DNA of 64,000 nt from ZC4RG30 sp049841155. Lineage in GTDB: Bacteria; Pseudomonadota; Gammaproteobacteria; Steroidobacterales; Steroidobacteraceae. Location of the stretch: assembly GCA_049841155.1 (NCBI GenBank), contig JASGHI010000003.1:1054001-1118000 (forward strand), written 5' to 3'. This document shows, one piece after another, positions 44,057 to 52,652 of the stretch. The notes under the pieces were generated by a model. That model was given only the letters and a program-made list of their open reading frames with translations, was not told the DNA's origin and did no database searches. The number at the start of each line of letters is the position of its first letter. Position 1 is the first letter of the stretch. The position numbers and the translations under genes were made by a program.

Positions 44057-45223
44057 CTAGATGGCCTTCAGGGCCTGCGCGATGTCCTCGATCAGATCGT
44101 CGCAATCCTCCAGGCCCATCGACAGGCGCACGGTGCCCGGCGCCGTACCGGAAAGCGCGGCGAGGTCGGCGGGCAGGTCACTCGGACCCATGAGCCCGGG
44201 AGGGATGATGAGCGACTCGGCCGAACCCATGCTGGCAGTGATCGCAAACAGCCGCAGCGCATCGGCGAAGCGGTCGCCGGCGCCGCTTCCGGCGCGCAGG
44301 TCGAAACTCACCACGGTGCCGAAATGCTGCATCTGGCGCGCCGCGAGCGCATGGCGCGGATGGGTGGCAAGGCCCGGATAGTGCACGCAGGCAACCGTCT
44401 CCTGCGCGGCAAGGAAGGCCGCGACGCGCTGCGCCGTCTCGCACTGCTGGCGGTAGCGCGGCAGGTAGGTCTTGAGTCCGCGCTGGATCAGGAAGGCCGC
44501 ATGCGGGTCGAGCACGCCGCCCAGCAGCACGAAATCGCGGCGCAGGTGCCGGATCAACTCCTCGCTGCCGATCACCGCCCCGCCCATCACGTCGCCATGC
44601 CCGGAGGCGTACTTGGTCAGGCTGTGGATGAAGAGGTCGACATCGGTGTTGCCATGCTGGTGGAAGCCGGCCAGCGTGTTGTCCAGCACCGTGAGCGCAC
44701 CGTGGGCACGCGCGCAGCGCGTGATGTGAGCGATGTCCGCAATGCGCGTGATCGGATTGGTGGGCGACTCGAAAATGACGAGGCGTGTGGGCGTGCCGGC
44801 CAGCACACGCTCGATGCCCGCGTCATCCTCGACCGACAGCATGGTGTGATGCACGCCGTAGCGCTGCAGCGTGCGCCGGATCAGCGTGCGCGTGGGTCCG
44901 TAGGTCTCGACGAAGCACAGCACGTGATCGCCCGCCTTGAGCAGGCCGAAGAGCGTCTGGGCCACGGCGCCGACGCCCGAGCCGCAGACGATGGCATCCT
45001 CGCGCCCCTGCATGGCCGCCAGGGTCTGCTCCAGCTGCCGCGTGGTCGGATTGGCCGAACGCGAGTAGAAGAAGCCGTCGCGCTCGCCGCGCAGGCTGCG
45101 CAGCGTCTCGGCAACGGTGGGGAACTGGAACTTGACGCTCTGGTAGATCGGCGCCACCAGCGGCGTATTGTCCTCCGGCGGCCTGACCTGCGGAAGGTGG
45201 ATGTTGCGCGTCTGGTCCTTCAT
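44057..45223 (-). CDS. PLP-dependent trans-sulfuration family enzyme (Cys/Met metabolism)
   Basis: 388 residues of the cystathionine gamma-synthase/lyase family, with FYSRSANPTTRQLE, CGSGVGAVAQTLFGLL, FESPTNPITRI, the PLP lysine in HSLTKYASGHGDVMGG, and SMGSAESLIIPP at the end. These enzymes make or break cystathionine, homocysteine or related thioethers. It starts 10 nt after the aminotransferase stop, so the two PLP genes are co-transcribed, which suggests linked sulfur-amino-acid or keto-acid metabolism. The exact substrate cannot be fixed. Confidence 0.88.
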   Translation of the reverse strand: MKDQTRNIHLPQVRPPEDNTPLVAPIYQSVKFQFPTVAETLRSLRGERDGFFYSRSANPTTRQLEQTLAAMQGREDAIVCGSGVGAVAQTLFGLLKAGDHVLCFVETYGPTRTLIRRTLQRYGVHHTMLSVEDDAGIERVLAGTPTRLVIFESPTNPITRIADIAHITRCARAHGALTVLDNTLAGFHQHGNTDVDLFIHSLTKYASGHGDVMGGAVIGSEELIRHLRRDFVLLGGVLDPHAAFLIQRGLKTYLPRYRQQCETAQRVAAFLAAQETVACVHYPGLATHPRHALAARQMQHFGTVVSFDLRAGSGAGDRFADALRLFAITASMGSAESLIIPPGLMGPSDLPADLAALSGTAPGTVRLSMGLEDCDDLIEDIAQALKAI

Positions 45224-45232
45224 GGACCAAGC

Positions 45233-46390
45233 CTAGCCGTAGTTGACGAGCCGCTCCACCCCACGCTGCAGCGTCGTGTCGTCCTTCGCAATACACAGCC
45301 GCAGCAGCGTATGCGCCACCGGTTTCTGGTAGAAGGGAGCCAGTGGTATGGAGGCCACCCCCGCCTCCTCCAGAAGCCGCTGCGTGGCCTGCTCGCCCGG
45401 CAGGCCGGCAAGCCTTGCGCAGCCGGCATAGTCCACCAGCGTGAAATAGGTGCCCTGCGCCGGAATCACCCGGAACGCGCTGCCGGCCAGACCCTGTGCC
45501 AGCAGCTGCTGCTTGCGCGCGAAGAACGGCGCCAGCGCCGCGAACACCTGCGGACGCTGCGCAAGGTAGGCGGCGATGGCGTGCTGGAAGGGCGTGGCGA
45601 TGGTGAAGGTGTTGAACTGGTGGACCTTGCGCAGCTCCGCGGTGAGCTCGCGCGGCGCCACGCAGTAGCCCACCCGCAGACCGGTGGCATGCAGCGACTT
45701 TCCGAAGGAGAACACGGCCACCGACCGCGGACGCAATGCCGGATGGCCGAGCACACTGTAATGCCGGGCCGGAGCATAGACGATGTGCTCGTAGACCTCG
45801 TCGCTGAGCACCAGGAGGTCATGCCGCTCGGCGAGCGCGGCCAGCTGCGCCACGTCTGCGGCACTGAGCACCGTGCACAGCGGGTTGTGCGGGCTGTTGA
45901 CGATGATGAGCCGGGTGCGCGGCGTGACGGCGGCTTCGACGCGTTCCCAGTCGATGGCGAAATCCGGTGGCAGCAATGGCAGATGGATGCAGCGCCCGCC
46001 TGCGAGGCGCACGGCCGGATCGTAGGAATCGTAGGCCGGGTCGAAGACGATCGCCTCATCCCCGTGACCCACCATTGCCTGGATGGCTGAATAGAGGGCC
46101 TCCGTGGCGCCCAGCGTGATCGTCACTTCGGCCGCCGGATCCACCTCGATGCCGTGGCGCGTGGAGAGTTCGCGGGCAATGCCTTCGCGCAGCAGCGGCA
46201 CGCCGGCCATGGGCGCGTACTGGTTGTGCCCGGCCTGCATGGCTTCGGCAACCAGCTGGATCAGCAGCGGATCGACCGGATAATCGGGAAAGCCCTGACC
46301 GAGATTGACTGCCCCCAGTTCCGCCGCGCGCTGGGAAATCACGGTGAAGACAGTGGTTCCGACGTCCGGAAGCTTGTCCGGCCGCTTCAC
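45233..46390 (-). CDS. Methionine/kynurenine-type class I aminotransferase
   Basis: 385 residues resembling YbdL-type methionine aminotransferases and bacterial kynurenine aminotransferases: GAVNLGQGFPDYPVDP, NQYAPMAGVPLLREGIA, VNSPHNPLCTVLS, the PLP lysine in VFSFGKSLHATGLRVGY, and ATPFQHAIAAYL. I start at the GTG giving VKRPDKLPD, with GGAGG about 8 nt upstream. That GTG lies 2 nt after the ppgK stop, so it belongs to the long operon. It may take amino groups from polyamine-derived or sulfur amino acids. Confidence 0.86.
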   Translation of the reverse strand: MKRPDKLPDVGTTVFTVISQRAAELGAVNLGQGFPDYPVDPLLIQLVAEAMQAGHNQYAPMAGVPLLREGIARELSTRHGIEVDPAAEVTITLGATEALYSAIQAMVGHGDEAIVFDPAYDSYDPAVRLAGGRCIHLPLLPPDFAIDWERVEAAVTPRTRLIIVNSPHNPLCTVLSAADVAQLAALAERHDLLVLSDEVYEHIVYAPARHYSVLGHPALRPRSVAVFSFGKSLHATGLRVGYCVAPRELTAELRKVHQFNTFTIATPFQHAIAAYLAQRPQVFAALAPFFARKQQLLAQGLAGSAFRVIPAQGTYFTLVDYAGCARLAGLPGEQATQRLLEEAGVASIPLAPFYQKPVAHTLLRLCIAKDDTTLQRGVERLVNYG

Positions 46391-46392
46391 GG

Positions 46393-47133
46393 TTACGCCT
46401 CCGCGGCCGCGAGCGCCGCGCCGACCACTCCTGCCGCGGCGCCGAGGCGCGCAGGCTTCACGGGGCAGCGCGCCTTGAGCAGCGGACCGAAATGCCCGAA
46501 TTCCTCGCTGACGCCACCGCCGAGCACGAACAGCTCCGGCCAGAACAGCGCATGGACCAGGTCGAGATATTCCGTCACCCGCTGCGCCCAGGCCTCCCAG
46601 CCAAGGCCCTGCTCGGTACGCACGCGCGCCGACGCCCAGCATTCGGCATCCTGGCCGCGCATCTGCAGGTGACCCAGTTCGGTATTGGGCACCAGCCGGC
46701 CGTCCACGAACAACGCCGACCCGATGCCGGTACCCAGGGTGAGCACCATGACCACCCCGCCCTGCCCGCGCCCGGCGCCCAGGCGCATCTCGGCAAGTCC
46801 GGCAGCATCCGCATCATTGAGACAGACCACGTGGCGGCCGGTGGCCTCGCGCAGCGCCGACTCGATGGGAAAGCCGATGAGCGAGGCATCGACATTCGCC
46901 GCCGTGTGGATGGTCCCCTGGCGGATCACCGAAGGCAGCGTCACGCCCACGGGCATCCCGGCCCCCGTGCCGGCCACGATGCCGGTTATGGCCGCGACCA
47001 GCGCCTGCGGCGCCGACGGCTGCGGAGTGGGCACGGCTCCCAGCGGGCCGGCGAGGCTGCCGCTGGCCACCTCCACCACCCCATGCTTGATCGATGAGCC
47101 GCCGACATCGATTCCCAGAGAGTTGCCTGTCAT
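46393..47133 (-). CDS. ppgK: Polyphosphate glucokinase (ROK family)
   Basis: 246 residues. It matches PpgK closely: GIDVGGSSIKHGVVE, the block AANVDASLIGFP, CLNDADAAGLAEMR, LTLGTGIGSALFVDGRLVPN, TELGHLQMRGQDAE, and LFVLGGGVSEEF. Like PpgK it lacks the CxCGxxGCxE zinc motif of other ROK kinases. It phosphorylates glucose using polyphosphate (and ATP). The ATG overlaps the TGA of potI (ATGA), so it is built into the polyamine transport operon, an unusual place for it. Confidence 0.88.
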   Translation of the reverse strand: MTGNSLGIDVGGSSIKHGVVEVASGSLAGPLGAVPTPQPSAPQALVAAITGIVAGTGAGMPVGVTLPSVIRQGTIHTAANVDASLIGFPIESALREATGRHVVCLNDADAAGLAEMRLGAGRGQGGVVMVLTLGTGIGSALFVDGRLVPNTELGHLQMRGQDAECWASARVRTEQGLGWEAWAQRVTEYLDLVHALFWPELFVLGGGVSEEFGHFGPLLKARCPVKPARLGAAAGVVGAALAAAEA

Positions 47134-47999
47134 TGCTGTCTTCCCGCCTCCGCCATCTGCATCTCGCGCTCGCGCCGCCTCTCGGCGCGCTTCATCAGCA
47201 CCGCCGCGGCGATCACGCCCGCGGCGACGATGAGCACCATGAGTGTAGCCAGTGCATTGACGCTGGGGTTCACGCCCAGCCGCACCTTGGAATAGATGAG
47301 CATGGGCAGTGTGTTGGCGCCAGGGCCGGCCACGAACTGCGAGACCACCACGTCGTCCCAGGACAGCGTGAAGGCCAGCAGCCACCCCGACAGTATGGCC
47401 GGCATGATGAGCGGCAGGGTAATGTGGAAGAAAACCGCCGCCGGCTTCGCGCCCAGATCCAGCGCCGCCTCCTCGAGGGAGTCGTCGAAGCCGGCCAGCC
47501 GCGACTGCACCACCACGGTCACATAGGCCATGGTGAAGGTGATGTGCGCCAGCATGATGGTCAGCATGCCGCGGTCGAACTGCCAGCCGAACAGCACCCG
47601 CAACAGCTGCTCCAGCGACACGAACAGCAGCAGCATGGAAAGACCGGTGATCACCTCGGGCATGACCAGCGGTGCGGTCGCAAGACCCCGCAGCAGCGCC
47701 CGGCCACGGAAGGGACCGAAGCGCGCCAGGGCCACGCCGGCCAGGGTGCCCAGGATCACCGCGCCCGTGGCCGACACGGCGGCAACGCGGATCGACAGCC
47801 ACGCCGCCTGCAGCACCGGCTGGTCGCCGAACAGCGCCACGTACCAGCGCAGCGTGGGCGAATTCGCGCTGTCCCAGACCGTGACCAGCCGCGAGTTGTT
47901 GAAGGAGTACACGATCATCACGGCGATGGGCGCATACAGGAACAGCAGCCCCGCGGCCAGCGCGAAGTTCGGAAAGGTCAGCAGCTTCCTCGCCTTCAT
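47130..47999 (-). CDS. potI: Polyamine ABC transporter permease PotI-like
   Basis: 289 residues, about six hydrophobic segments and the inner-membrane binding-protein-dependent transport loop EEAALDLGAKPAAVFFHITL (EAA motif). It pairs with the PotH-like permease to form the channel. Overlaps of 4 nt with both neighbours (ATGA) show tight coupling. It matches SpuH in the Pseudomonas spu operon. Confidence 0.9.
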   Translation of the reverse strand: MKARKLLTFPNFALAAGLLFLYAPIAVMIVYSFNNSRLVTVWDSANSPTLRWYVALFGDQPVLQAAWLSIRVAAVSATGAVILGTLAGVALARFGPFRGRALLRGLATAPLVMPEVITGLSMLLLFVSLEQLLRVLFGWQFDRGMLTIMLAHITFTMAYVTVVVQSRLAGFDDSLEEAALDLGAKPAAVFFHITLPLIMPAILSGWLLAFTLSWDDVVVSQFVAGPGANTLPMLIYSKVRLGVNPSVNALATLMVLIVAAGVIAAAVLMKRAERRREREMQMAEAGRQQ

Positions 48000-48907
48000 C
48001 GCCGGCTCGCGCGCAGTTCGCGGCTCTGGAAATGCTGGAACAGCACGATGGGCACCACCAGCAGCAACAGCATGACGATGGCCACGCTGCTGGCCTTGGG
48101 CCAGTCGCGGTTGCGGAAGAACTCGTCGGACAGCAGCGTCGCGATCATGAGCTGGTCGGTGCTGCCGAGCAGCGAAGGAATCACATACTCGCCCACCGCC
48201 GGAATGAACACCAGCAGCGAACCGGCCGCGATGCCCGGAAAGGACAGCGGCAGCGTGATGCTGAAGAACGAACGTATGGGCCCCGACCCCAGATCCTGCG
48301 CCGCCTCGAGCAGCGTCGGATCGTGCTTCTCGAGGTTGGCATACAGCGGCAGGATCATGAACGGCAGGTAGGAGTAGACGATGCCGACATAGACGGCAAA
48401 GCTGGTGTTCATCATCGTCAGCGGCGCATCGATGATGCCGGCGGCCATGAGCAGGTTGTTGATCACACCATCGGTCTTCAGCAGGCCGATCCATGCATAC
48501 ACGCGCAACAGGAAGGAGGTCCAGAAAGGCAGCACGATGAGCATCAGCAGCACATTGCGCGATGCCGGCGAGGCGCGTGCGATGGCATAGGCCATGGGAT
48601 AGGCCAGCAGCAGGCACAGCACGGTGGACACGGCCGCGACCTTCAGCGAATACAGCCAGGCGCTGACATACAGCGGCTCGTTGAGCAGGTACTGGTAGCT
48701 GGTCAGCAGGAGCTTGACCTGCAGCGTGCCATCTTCCAGCCAGCGCAGGACCGGCTCGAAGGGCGGCCGTCCCAGGGGCGCGAACTCCGCAAAGGAGATC
48801 TCGAGCACGATGAGAAAGGGCACCAGAAAGAACAGCAGCAGCCACAGATAGGGGACGGCAATGACCAGCCGCTGCCCGGCCGAGTGCCCGTTGGCGCGGC
48901 GGGCCAT
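47996..48907 (-). CDS. potH: Polyamine ABC transporter permease PotH-like
   Basis: 303 residues, six hydrophobic segments starting with VIAVPYLWLLLFFLVPFLIV and an EAA loop LLEAAQDLGSGPIRSFFSIT. It is the first of two permeases; together they carry polyamines across the inner membrane. Its ATG shares one base with the stop of the ATP-binding gene (TAATG). It corresponds to SpuG. Confidence 0.9.
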   Translation of the reverse strand: MARRANGHSAGQRLVIAVPYLWLLLFFLVPFLIVLEISFAEFAPLGRPPFEPVLRWLEDGTLQVKLLLTSYQYLLNEPLYVSAWLYSLKVAAVSTVLCLLLAYPMAYAIARASPASRNVLLMLIVLPFWTSFLLRVYAWIGLLKTDGVINNLLMAAGIIDAPLTMMNTSFAVYVGIVYSYLPFMILPLYANLEKHDPTLLEAAQDLGSGPIRSFFSITLPLSFPGIAAGSLLVFIPAVGEYVIPSLLGSTDQLMIATLLSDEFFRNRDWPKASSVAIVMLLLLVVPIVLFQHFQSRELRASRR

Positions 48908-50055
48908 TACTGAGTCACCACCACGGGGCTGCCTGGATGCCAGGTGAGATACACCGTCTCGTCCCAGAGGATACGCTCGTCATCGGACAGGCGCTCGGTG
49001 TTGGGCAGCGTGACACGCACGGTCTTGCCGCTGTCGATCTTGACGAGGTACACCGACATGTCACCCATGTAGGCGATCTCCTTCACGGTGCCGCGCACGC
49101 AGTTCTCGCCGGCATCGGCCGGCGGCGTGCGCCGGATGTCGATCTTCTCGGGACGGATGGCAGCGCACACCACGGCGCCGGGCGCCGCGCTGATGCCGTG
49201 ATCGACGAATATCACGCCGCCGAGCTCATCCGAGTGGATGCGCACGCGGTCCGGCAGGTCCTCCACCAGACGCCCTTCGAACAGGTTTACCGAACCGATG
49301 AAGTCCGCGACGAAGCGCGACGCCGGGAATTCGTAGATCTCGGTGGGCGTGCCGATCTGCACGATCTCGCCGCGGTTCATCACGCCGATGCGCGAGGCCA
49401 GCGTCATCGCCTCCTCCTGGTCGTGCGTGACGACGATGAAGGTGACGCCGAGCTGCTCCTGGATGTTGATCAGTTCGAACTGCGTGTGCTCGCGCAGCTT
49501 GCGGTCGAGCGCACCCAGCGGCTCGTCCAGCAGCAGCAACTTGGGACGCTTGACCAGTGCGCGCGCCAGCGCAACCCGCTGGCGCTGGCCGCCGGAGAGC
49601 TGGTGCGGCATGCGCCGGGCGAACTCGGTGAGCCGCACGATGCCGAGCATCTCCTCGACGCGCGCAGCGATCTCCCCCTTGGGCAGCCGCTCCTGCTTGA
49701 GACCGAAGGCGATGTTCTTCTCCACGGACATATGCGGGAACAGCGCGTAGGACTGGAACATCATGTTGATGGCCCGCTGGTACGGCGGGGTGTCGGCCAG
49801 ATCCTCACCGTCCAGCTGGATGCTGCCCGAAGTGGGCGTCTCGAAACCCGCCAGCATGCGCAGCAGCGTCGACTTGCCGCAGCCCGAACCACCCAGCAGG
49901 CAGAAGATCTCGCCCTTGTAGATCTGCAACGAGACATTGCTGACGGCGGCGAAGTCGCCGAACTGCTTTGTGACGCCGTCGATGCGGACGTAGGGCCGGG
50001 CTGCCGGATCGCGCCAGGGTTCGAACCGGCTCCGGTCGTAGCGCCGCTGCGCCAT
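48907..50055 (-). CDS. potA: Polyamine ABC transporter ATP-binding protein PotA/PotG-like
   Basis: 382 residues with Walker A GGSGCGKST, Q-loop MMFQSYALFPHMS, signature LSGGQRQRVALARALVK, Walker B LLLLDEPLG, switch His in VVTHDQEEA, and a C-terminal TOBE-like beta region. It energises polyamine uptake. The longer open frame upstream covers the potF gene; the ATG giving MAQRRYDRSR lies just after the potF stop and is the likely start. It corresponds to SpuF. Confidence 0.93.
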   Translation of the reverse strand: MAQRRYDRSRFEPWRDPAARPYVRIDGVTKQFGDFAAVSNVSLQIYKGEIFCLLGGSGCGKSTLLRMLAGFETPTSGSIQLDGEDLADTPPYQRAINMMFQSYALFPHMSVEKNIAFGLKQERLPKGEIAARVEEMLGIVRLTEFARRMPHQLSGGQRQRVALARALVKRPKLLLLDEPLGALDRKLREHTQFELINIQEQLGVTFIVVTHDQEEAMTLASRIGVMNRGEIVQIGTPTEIYEFPASRFVADFIGSVNLFEGRLVEDLPDRVRIHSDELGGVIFVDHGISAAPGAVVCAAIRPEKIDIRRTPPADAGENCVRGTVKEIAYMGDMSVYLVKIDSGKTVRVTLPNTERLSDDERILWDETVYLTWHPGSPVVVTQ

Positions 50056-50066
50056 TGCGCCTGGCG

Positions 50067-51218
50067 TCACTTGCCGGTGCGGAAACGGGTCCACGTCCGC
50101 GTCAGTTCGCGTGTGAATCCGGCGCTCTCGGGCAGGTCCGGAACGATCCGCGGCATCATCTGCGCGGTCGGATAGATGTCCGGATTGCTCTTGACTGCAT
50201 CGCTGACCTGCGGCCACGAGGCTGCATTGCTGTTGGCGTAGCTGAGGAAATTGCTGTTCTTCGCCGCAACCTCGGGACGCAGCATGTAGTTGATGAACAG
50301 GTGCGCGTTCTTCACGTGCCCGGCGTCGGCCGGGATGGCAAAGTTGTCGAAGAACATCACGGCGCCTTCCTTCGGGATGCGGTACTTGACCGTGATGCCC
50401 TTGCCCGCCTCCCTGGCGCGGTCCCGAGCCTGCAGGGCGTCGCCCGACCAGCCCATGGCAAGGCAGATCTCGCCGTTGGCCAGATCCTCGATGTAGCGGG
50501 AGGAATTGATGAGACGCACATACGGCCGGATGGACATCAGCACCTTCTCCGCCGCCTGGAGGTCCTCCGGATTCTCGCTGTTGGCATCCTTTCCCAGGTA
50601 GATCAGCACGGCGCCGACCACTTCGGAGGGGGCATCGAGAATGGAAATCCCGCACTTCTGGAAGTTCTTCGCCACGGCCGGATCGAACAGCATCGCAAAA
50701 CTGTCCACGGGTGCGTTGGGCATCGCCGCGTTGATCTTTTCCTCGTTGTAGGCCACACCCGAAGTGCCCCACATGTAGTTCACGCTGTACTCATTGCCCG
50801 GATCGAACACTTCCTGGCGCTGCGTGAGGTCCGGATCGAGGTTGCCCAGATTCGGCAGCTTCGACTTGTCGAGCTTCTGGTAGACGCCGGCCTTGATCTG
50901 GCGGGCAAGGAACGACGCCGAGGGCACCACCACGTCGTAGCCGGTGCGGCCGGCGAGCAGTTTGGTCTCCAGCAGCTCGTTGGAGTCCATCACCTCGTAG
51001 TTGACCTTGAGCCCGGTCTCCCTGCTGAAGGCCTCGATCACCGTGGGTTCGATGTAGTCGGACCAGTTGTAGACATTGACGATCTTCTCGGCATCGGTAT
51101 CCGCGGAAATGGCAGCCTCCGTGGCCGGCACCTCGGTCCTGCTGCCGCAGGCGGCCAGCATGGCGGCCGCAGCCAGGGTGGTGAGCTGAAGCACAGGGAC
51201 ACGCATCAGGGACTCCAT
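50067..51218 (-). CDS. potF: Putrescine/spermidine-binding lipoprotein PotF-like
   Basis: 383 residues. Lipobox LAAC near residue 24 (AAAAMLAACGSRTE). Polyamine-binding family segments are VNVYNWSDYIEPTVIEAF, GYDVVVPSASFLARQI, YMWGTSGVAYNEEKI, MGWSGDALQARDRA and FINYMLRPEVAAKNS. It delivers polyamine to the PotAHI channel. Pseudomonas has two such genes in this operon (SpuD and SpuE); only one is present here. It is anchored rather than free in the periplasm. Confidence 0.92.
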   Translation of the reverse strand: MESLMRVPVLQLTTLAAAAMLAACGSRTEVPATEAAISADTDAEKIVNVYNWSDYIEPTVIEAFSRETGLKVNYEVMDSNELLETKLLAGRTGYDVVVPSASFLARQIKAGVYQKLDKSKLPNLGNLDPDLTQRQEVFDPGNEYSVNYMWGTSGVAYNEEKINAAMPNAPVDSFAMLFDPAVAKNFQKCGISILDAPSEVVGAVLIYLGKDANSENPEDLQAAEKVLMSIRPYVRLINSSRYIEDLANGEICLAMGWSGDALQARDRAREAGKGITVKYRIPKEGAVMFFDNFAIPADAGHVKNAHLFINYMLRPEVAAKNSNFLSYANSNAASWPQVSDAVKSNPDIYPTAQMMPRIVPDLPESAGFTRELTRTWTRFRTGK

Positions 51219-51253
51219 GGGAACAACTGGCAGCAGCGGGATGCGGACTTATA

Positions 51254-52633
51254 CTACAGGGCGCCCTCTGCATGCAGCTCGCTCCAGGTCTGGTCCAAGG
51301 TGCGGCGCGCGCGGTCGATCAATTCGTCGATCTGGTCGGTGGTGATGATGAGCGGCGGCGCAATGATCATGGTGTCGCGCGTGGCGCGCATCACGAGGCC
51401 ATTGCGGATGGCATTGTCACGGCAACGCTCGCCCACCTTGCCGCGCGGCTCGAACCAGGTGCGGGGCTCCTTGCGCCGGACCAGCTCCAGCGCGCCCAGC
51501 ATGCCCACCCCGCGCACCTCCCCCACCAGCGGGTGGTCTGCCAGCTGCGCCCAGCGCTGCTGCAGGTAGGGCCCGGCCACATTGCGGGCGTGATCCACCA
51601 GACACTCGCGTTCGATGATGGCCAGGTTCGCCAGCGCCACCGCGCAGCACACCGGATGCGCCGAATAAGTAAAGCCGTGCGCAAATTCGCCGCCCTTCTC
51701 GATCAGGGCATTGGCCACGCGGTCTCCCACCATCACGCCGCCCATGGGCAGATAGCCCGAAGACAGCCCCTTGGCCATGGTCATGAGGTCCGGACGGGTG
51801 CCGTAGTACTCGCAGCCGAACCAGCGCCCCATGCGGCCGAAGCCGCAGATGACCTCGTCCGAAACCAGCAGGATGCCGTACCGGTCGACGATGCGCTGGA
51901 TCTCCGGCCAGTAGCTTTGCGGCGGAATGATCACGCCGCCGGCGCCCTGCACGGGTTCACCCACGAAGGCCGCAACCTTCTCGGGGCCGATCTCGAGGAT
52001 CTTCTGCTCCAGTTCGCGCGCCGCGGCGAGGCCGAACTGCTCCGCGCTGCGGCCGGCCGCGAACTCGAAGGCATACGGCTGCTGGATATGCGCGAAATCC
52101 GGCAGCGGCGTGAGCCCCTGCTCGTGCATCCACGGCATGCCGCCCAGGCTCGCGCCGGCGATGGTGCTGCCGTGGTAGCCATTCCACCGGCCGATGATCA
52201 CCTGGCGCTGTGGCTGACCCTCGAGCTGCCAGTAGCGGCGCACCAGACGGATCATGGTGTCGATGGATTCACTGCCCGAGCCGGTGAAGAACACATGGCG
52301 GAACTGCGGCGGCGTGAGCTCGGCGAGCTTCGCAGCAAGCTCGATGGCAGGCTCGGTGGTGCACTGGAAGAAGCTGTTGTAGTACGGCAGCTGGTTCATC
52401 TGCCACGCTGCCGCCTCGGCCAGTTCCCGGCGGCCGTATCCCACGGCCACGCACCACAGGCCGGACATGCCGTCCAGCAACCGGCCGCCAGCGGCATCCT
52501 GCAAGTAGATGCCATCGGCACCCGTTATCAAGCGGGTGCCGTGACCGGCGATCTTCTTGGTGTCGGAAAATGGGTGCAGGAAATGGGCGGCGTCGAGTTC
52601 CTGCCAGTCCTTCAGGCTGCGGGGTGCAGACAT
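51254..52633 (-). CDS. spuC: Polyamine:pyruvate aminotransferase (SpuC-like)
   Basis: 459 residues of class III aminotransferases: GMSGLWCVAVGYGR, FFTGSGSESIDTMIRLVRRY, GRWNGYHGSTIAGASLGG, VSDEVICGFGRMGRWFG and the PLP lysine in MAKGLSSGYLPMGG, all typical of SpuC. It moves an amino group from putrescine, cadaverine or spermidine to pyruvate, giving an aminoaldehyde. Its position between puuA and potF is that of spuC in Pseudomonas. It offers a route parallel to gamma-glutamylation. Confidence 0.9.
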   Translation of the reverse strand: MSAPRSLKDWQELDAAHFLHPFSDTKKIAGHGTRLITGADGIYLQDAAGGRLLDGMSGLWCVAVGYGRRELAEAAAWQMNQLPYYNSFFQCTTEPAIELAAKLAELTPPQFRHVFFTGSGSESIDTMIRLVRRYWQLEGQPQRQVIIGRWNGYHGSTIAGASLGGMPWMHEQGLTPLPDFAHIQQPYAFEFAAGRSAEQFGLAAARELEQKILEIGPEKVAAFVGEPVQGAGGVIIPPQSYWPEIQRIVDRYGILLVSDEVICGFGRMGRWFGCEYYGTRPDLMTMAKGLSSGYLPMGGVMVGDRVANALIEKGGEFAHGFTYSAHPVCCAVALANLAIIERECLVDHARNVAGPYLQQRWAQLADHPLVGEVRGVGMLGALELVRRKEPRTWFEPRGKVGERCRDNAIRNGLVMRATRDTMIIAPPLIITTDQIDELIDRARRTLDQTWSELHAEGAL

Positions 52634-52652
52634 GGGCGGCTCCCGGATTGGA

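Noticed and set aside
43952..46090. Rightward open frame opposite the two PLP enzyme genes
   Set aside because: The leftward frames carry full PLP-enzyme motifs; the opposite one shows none.
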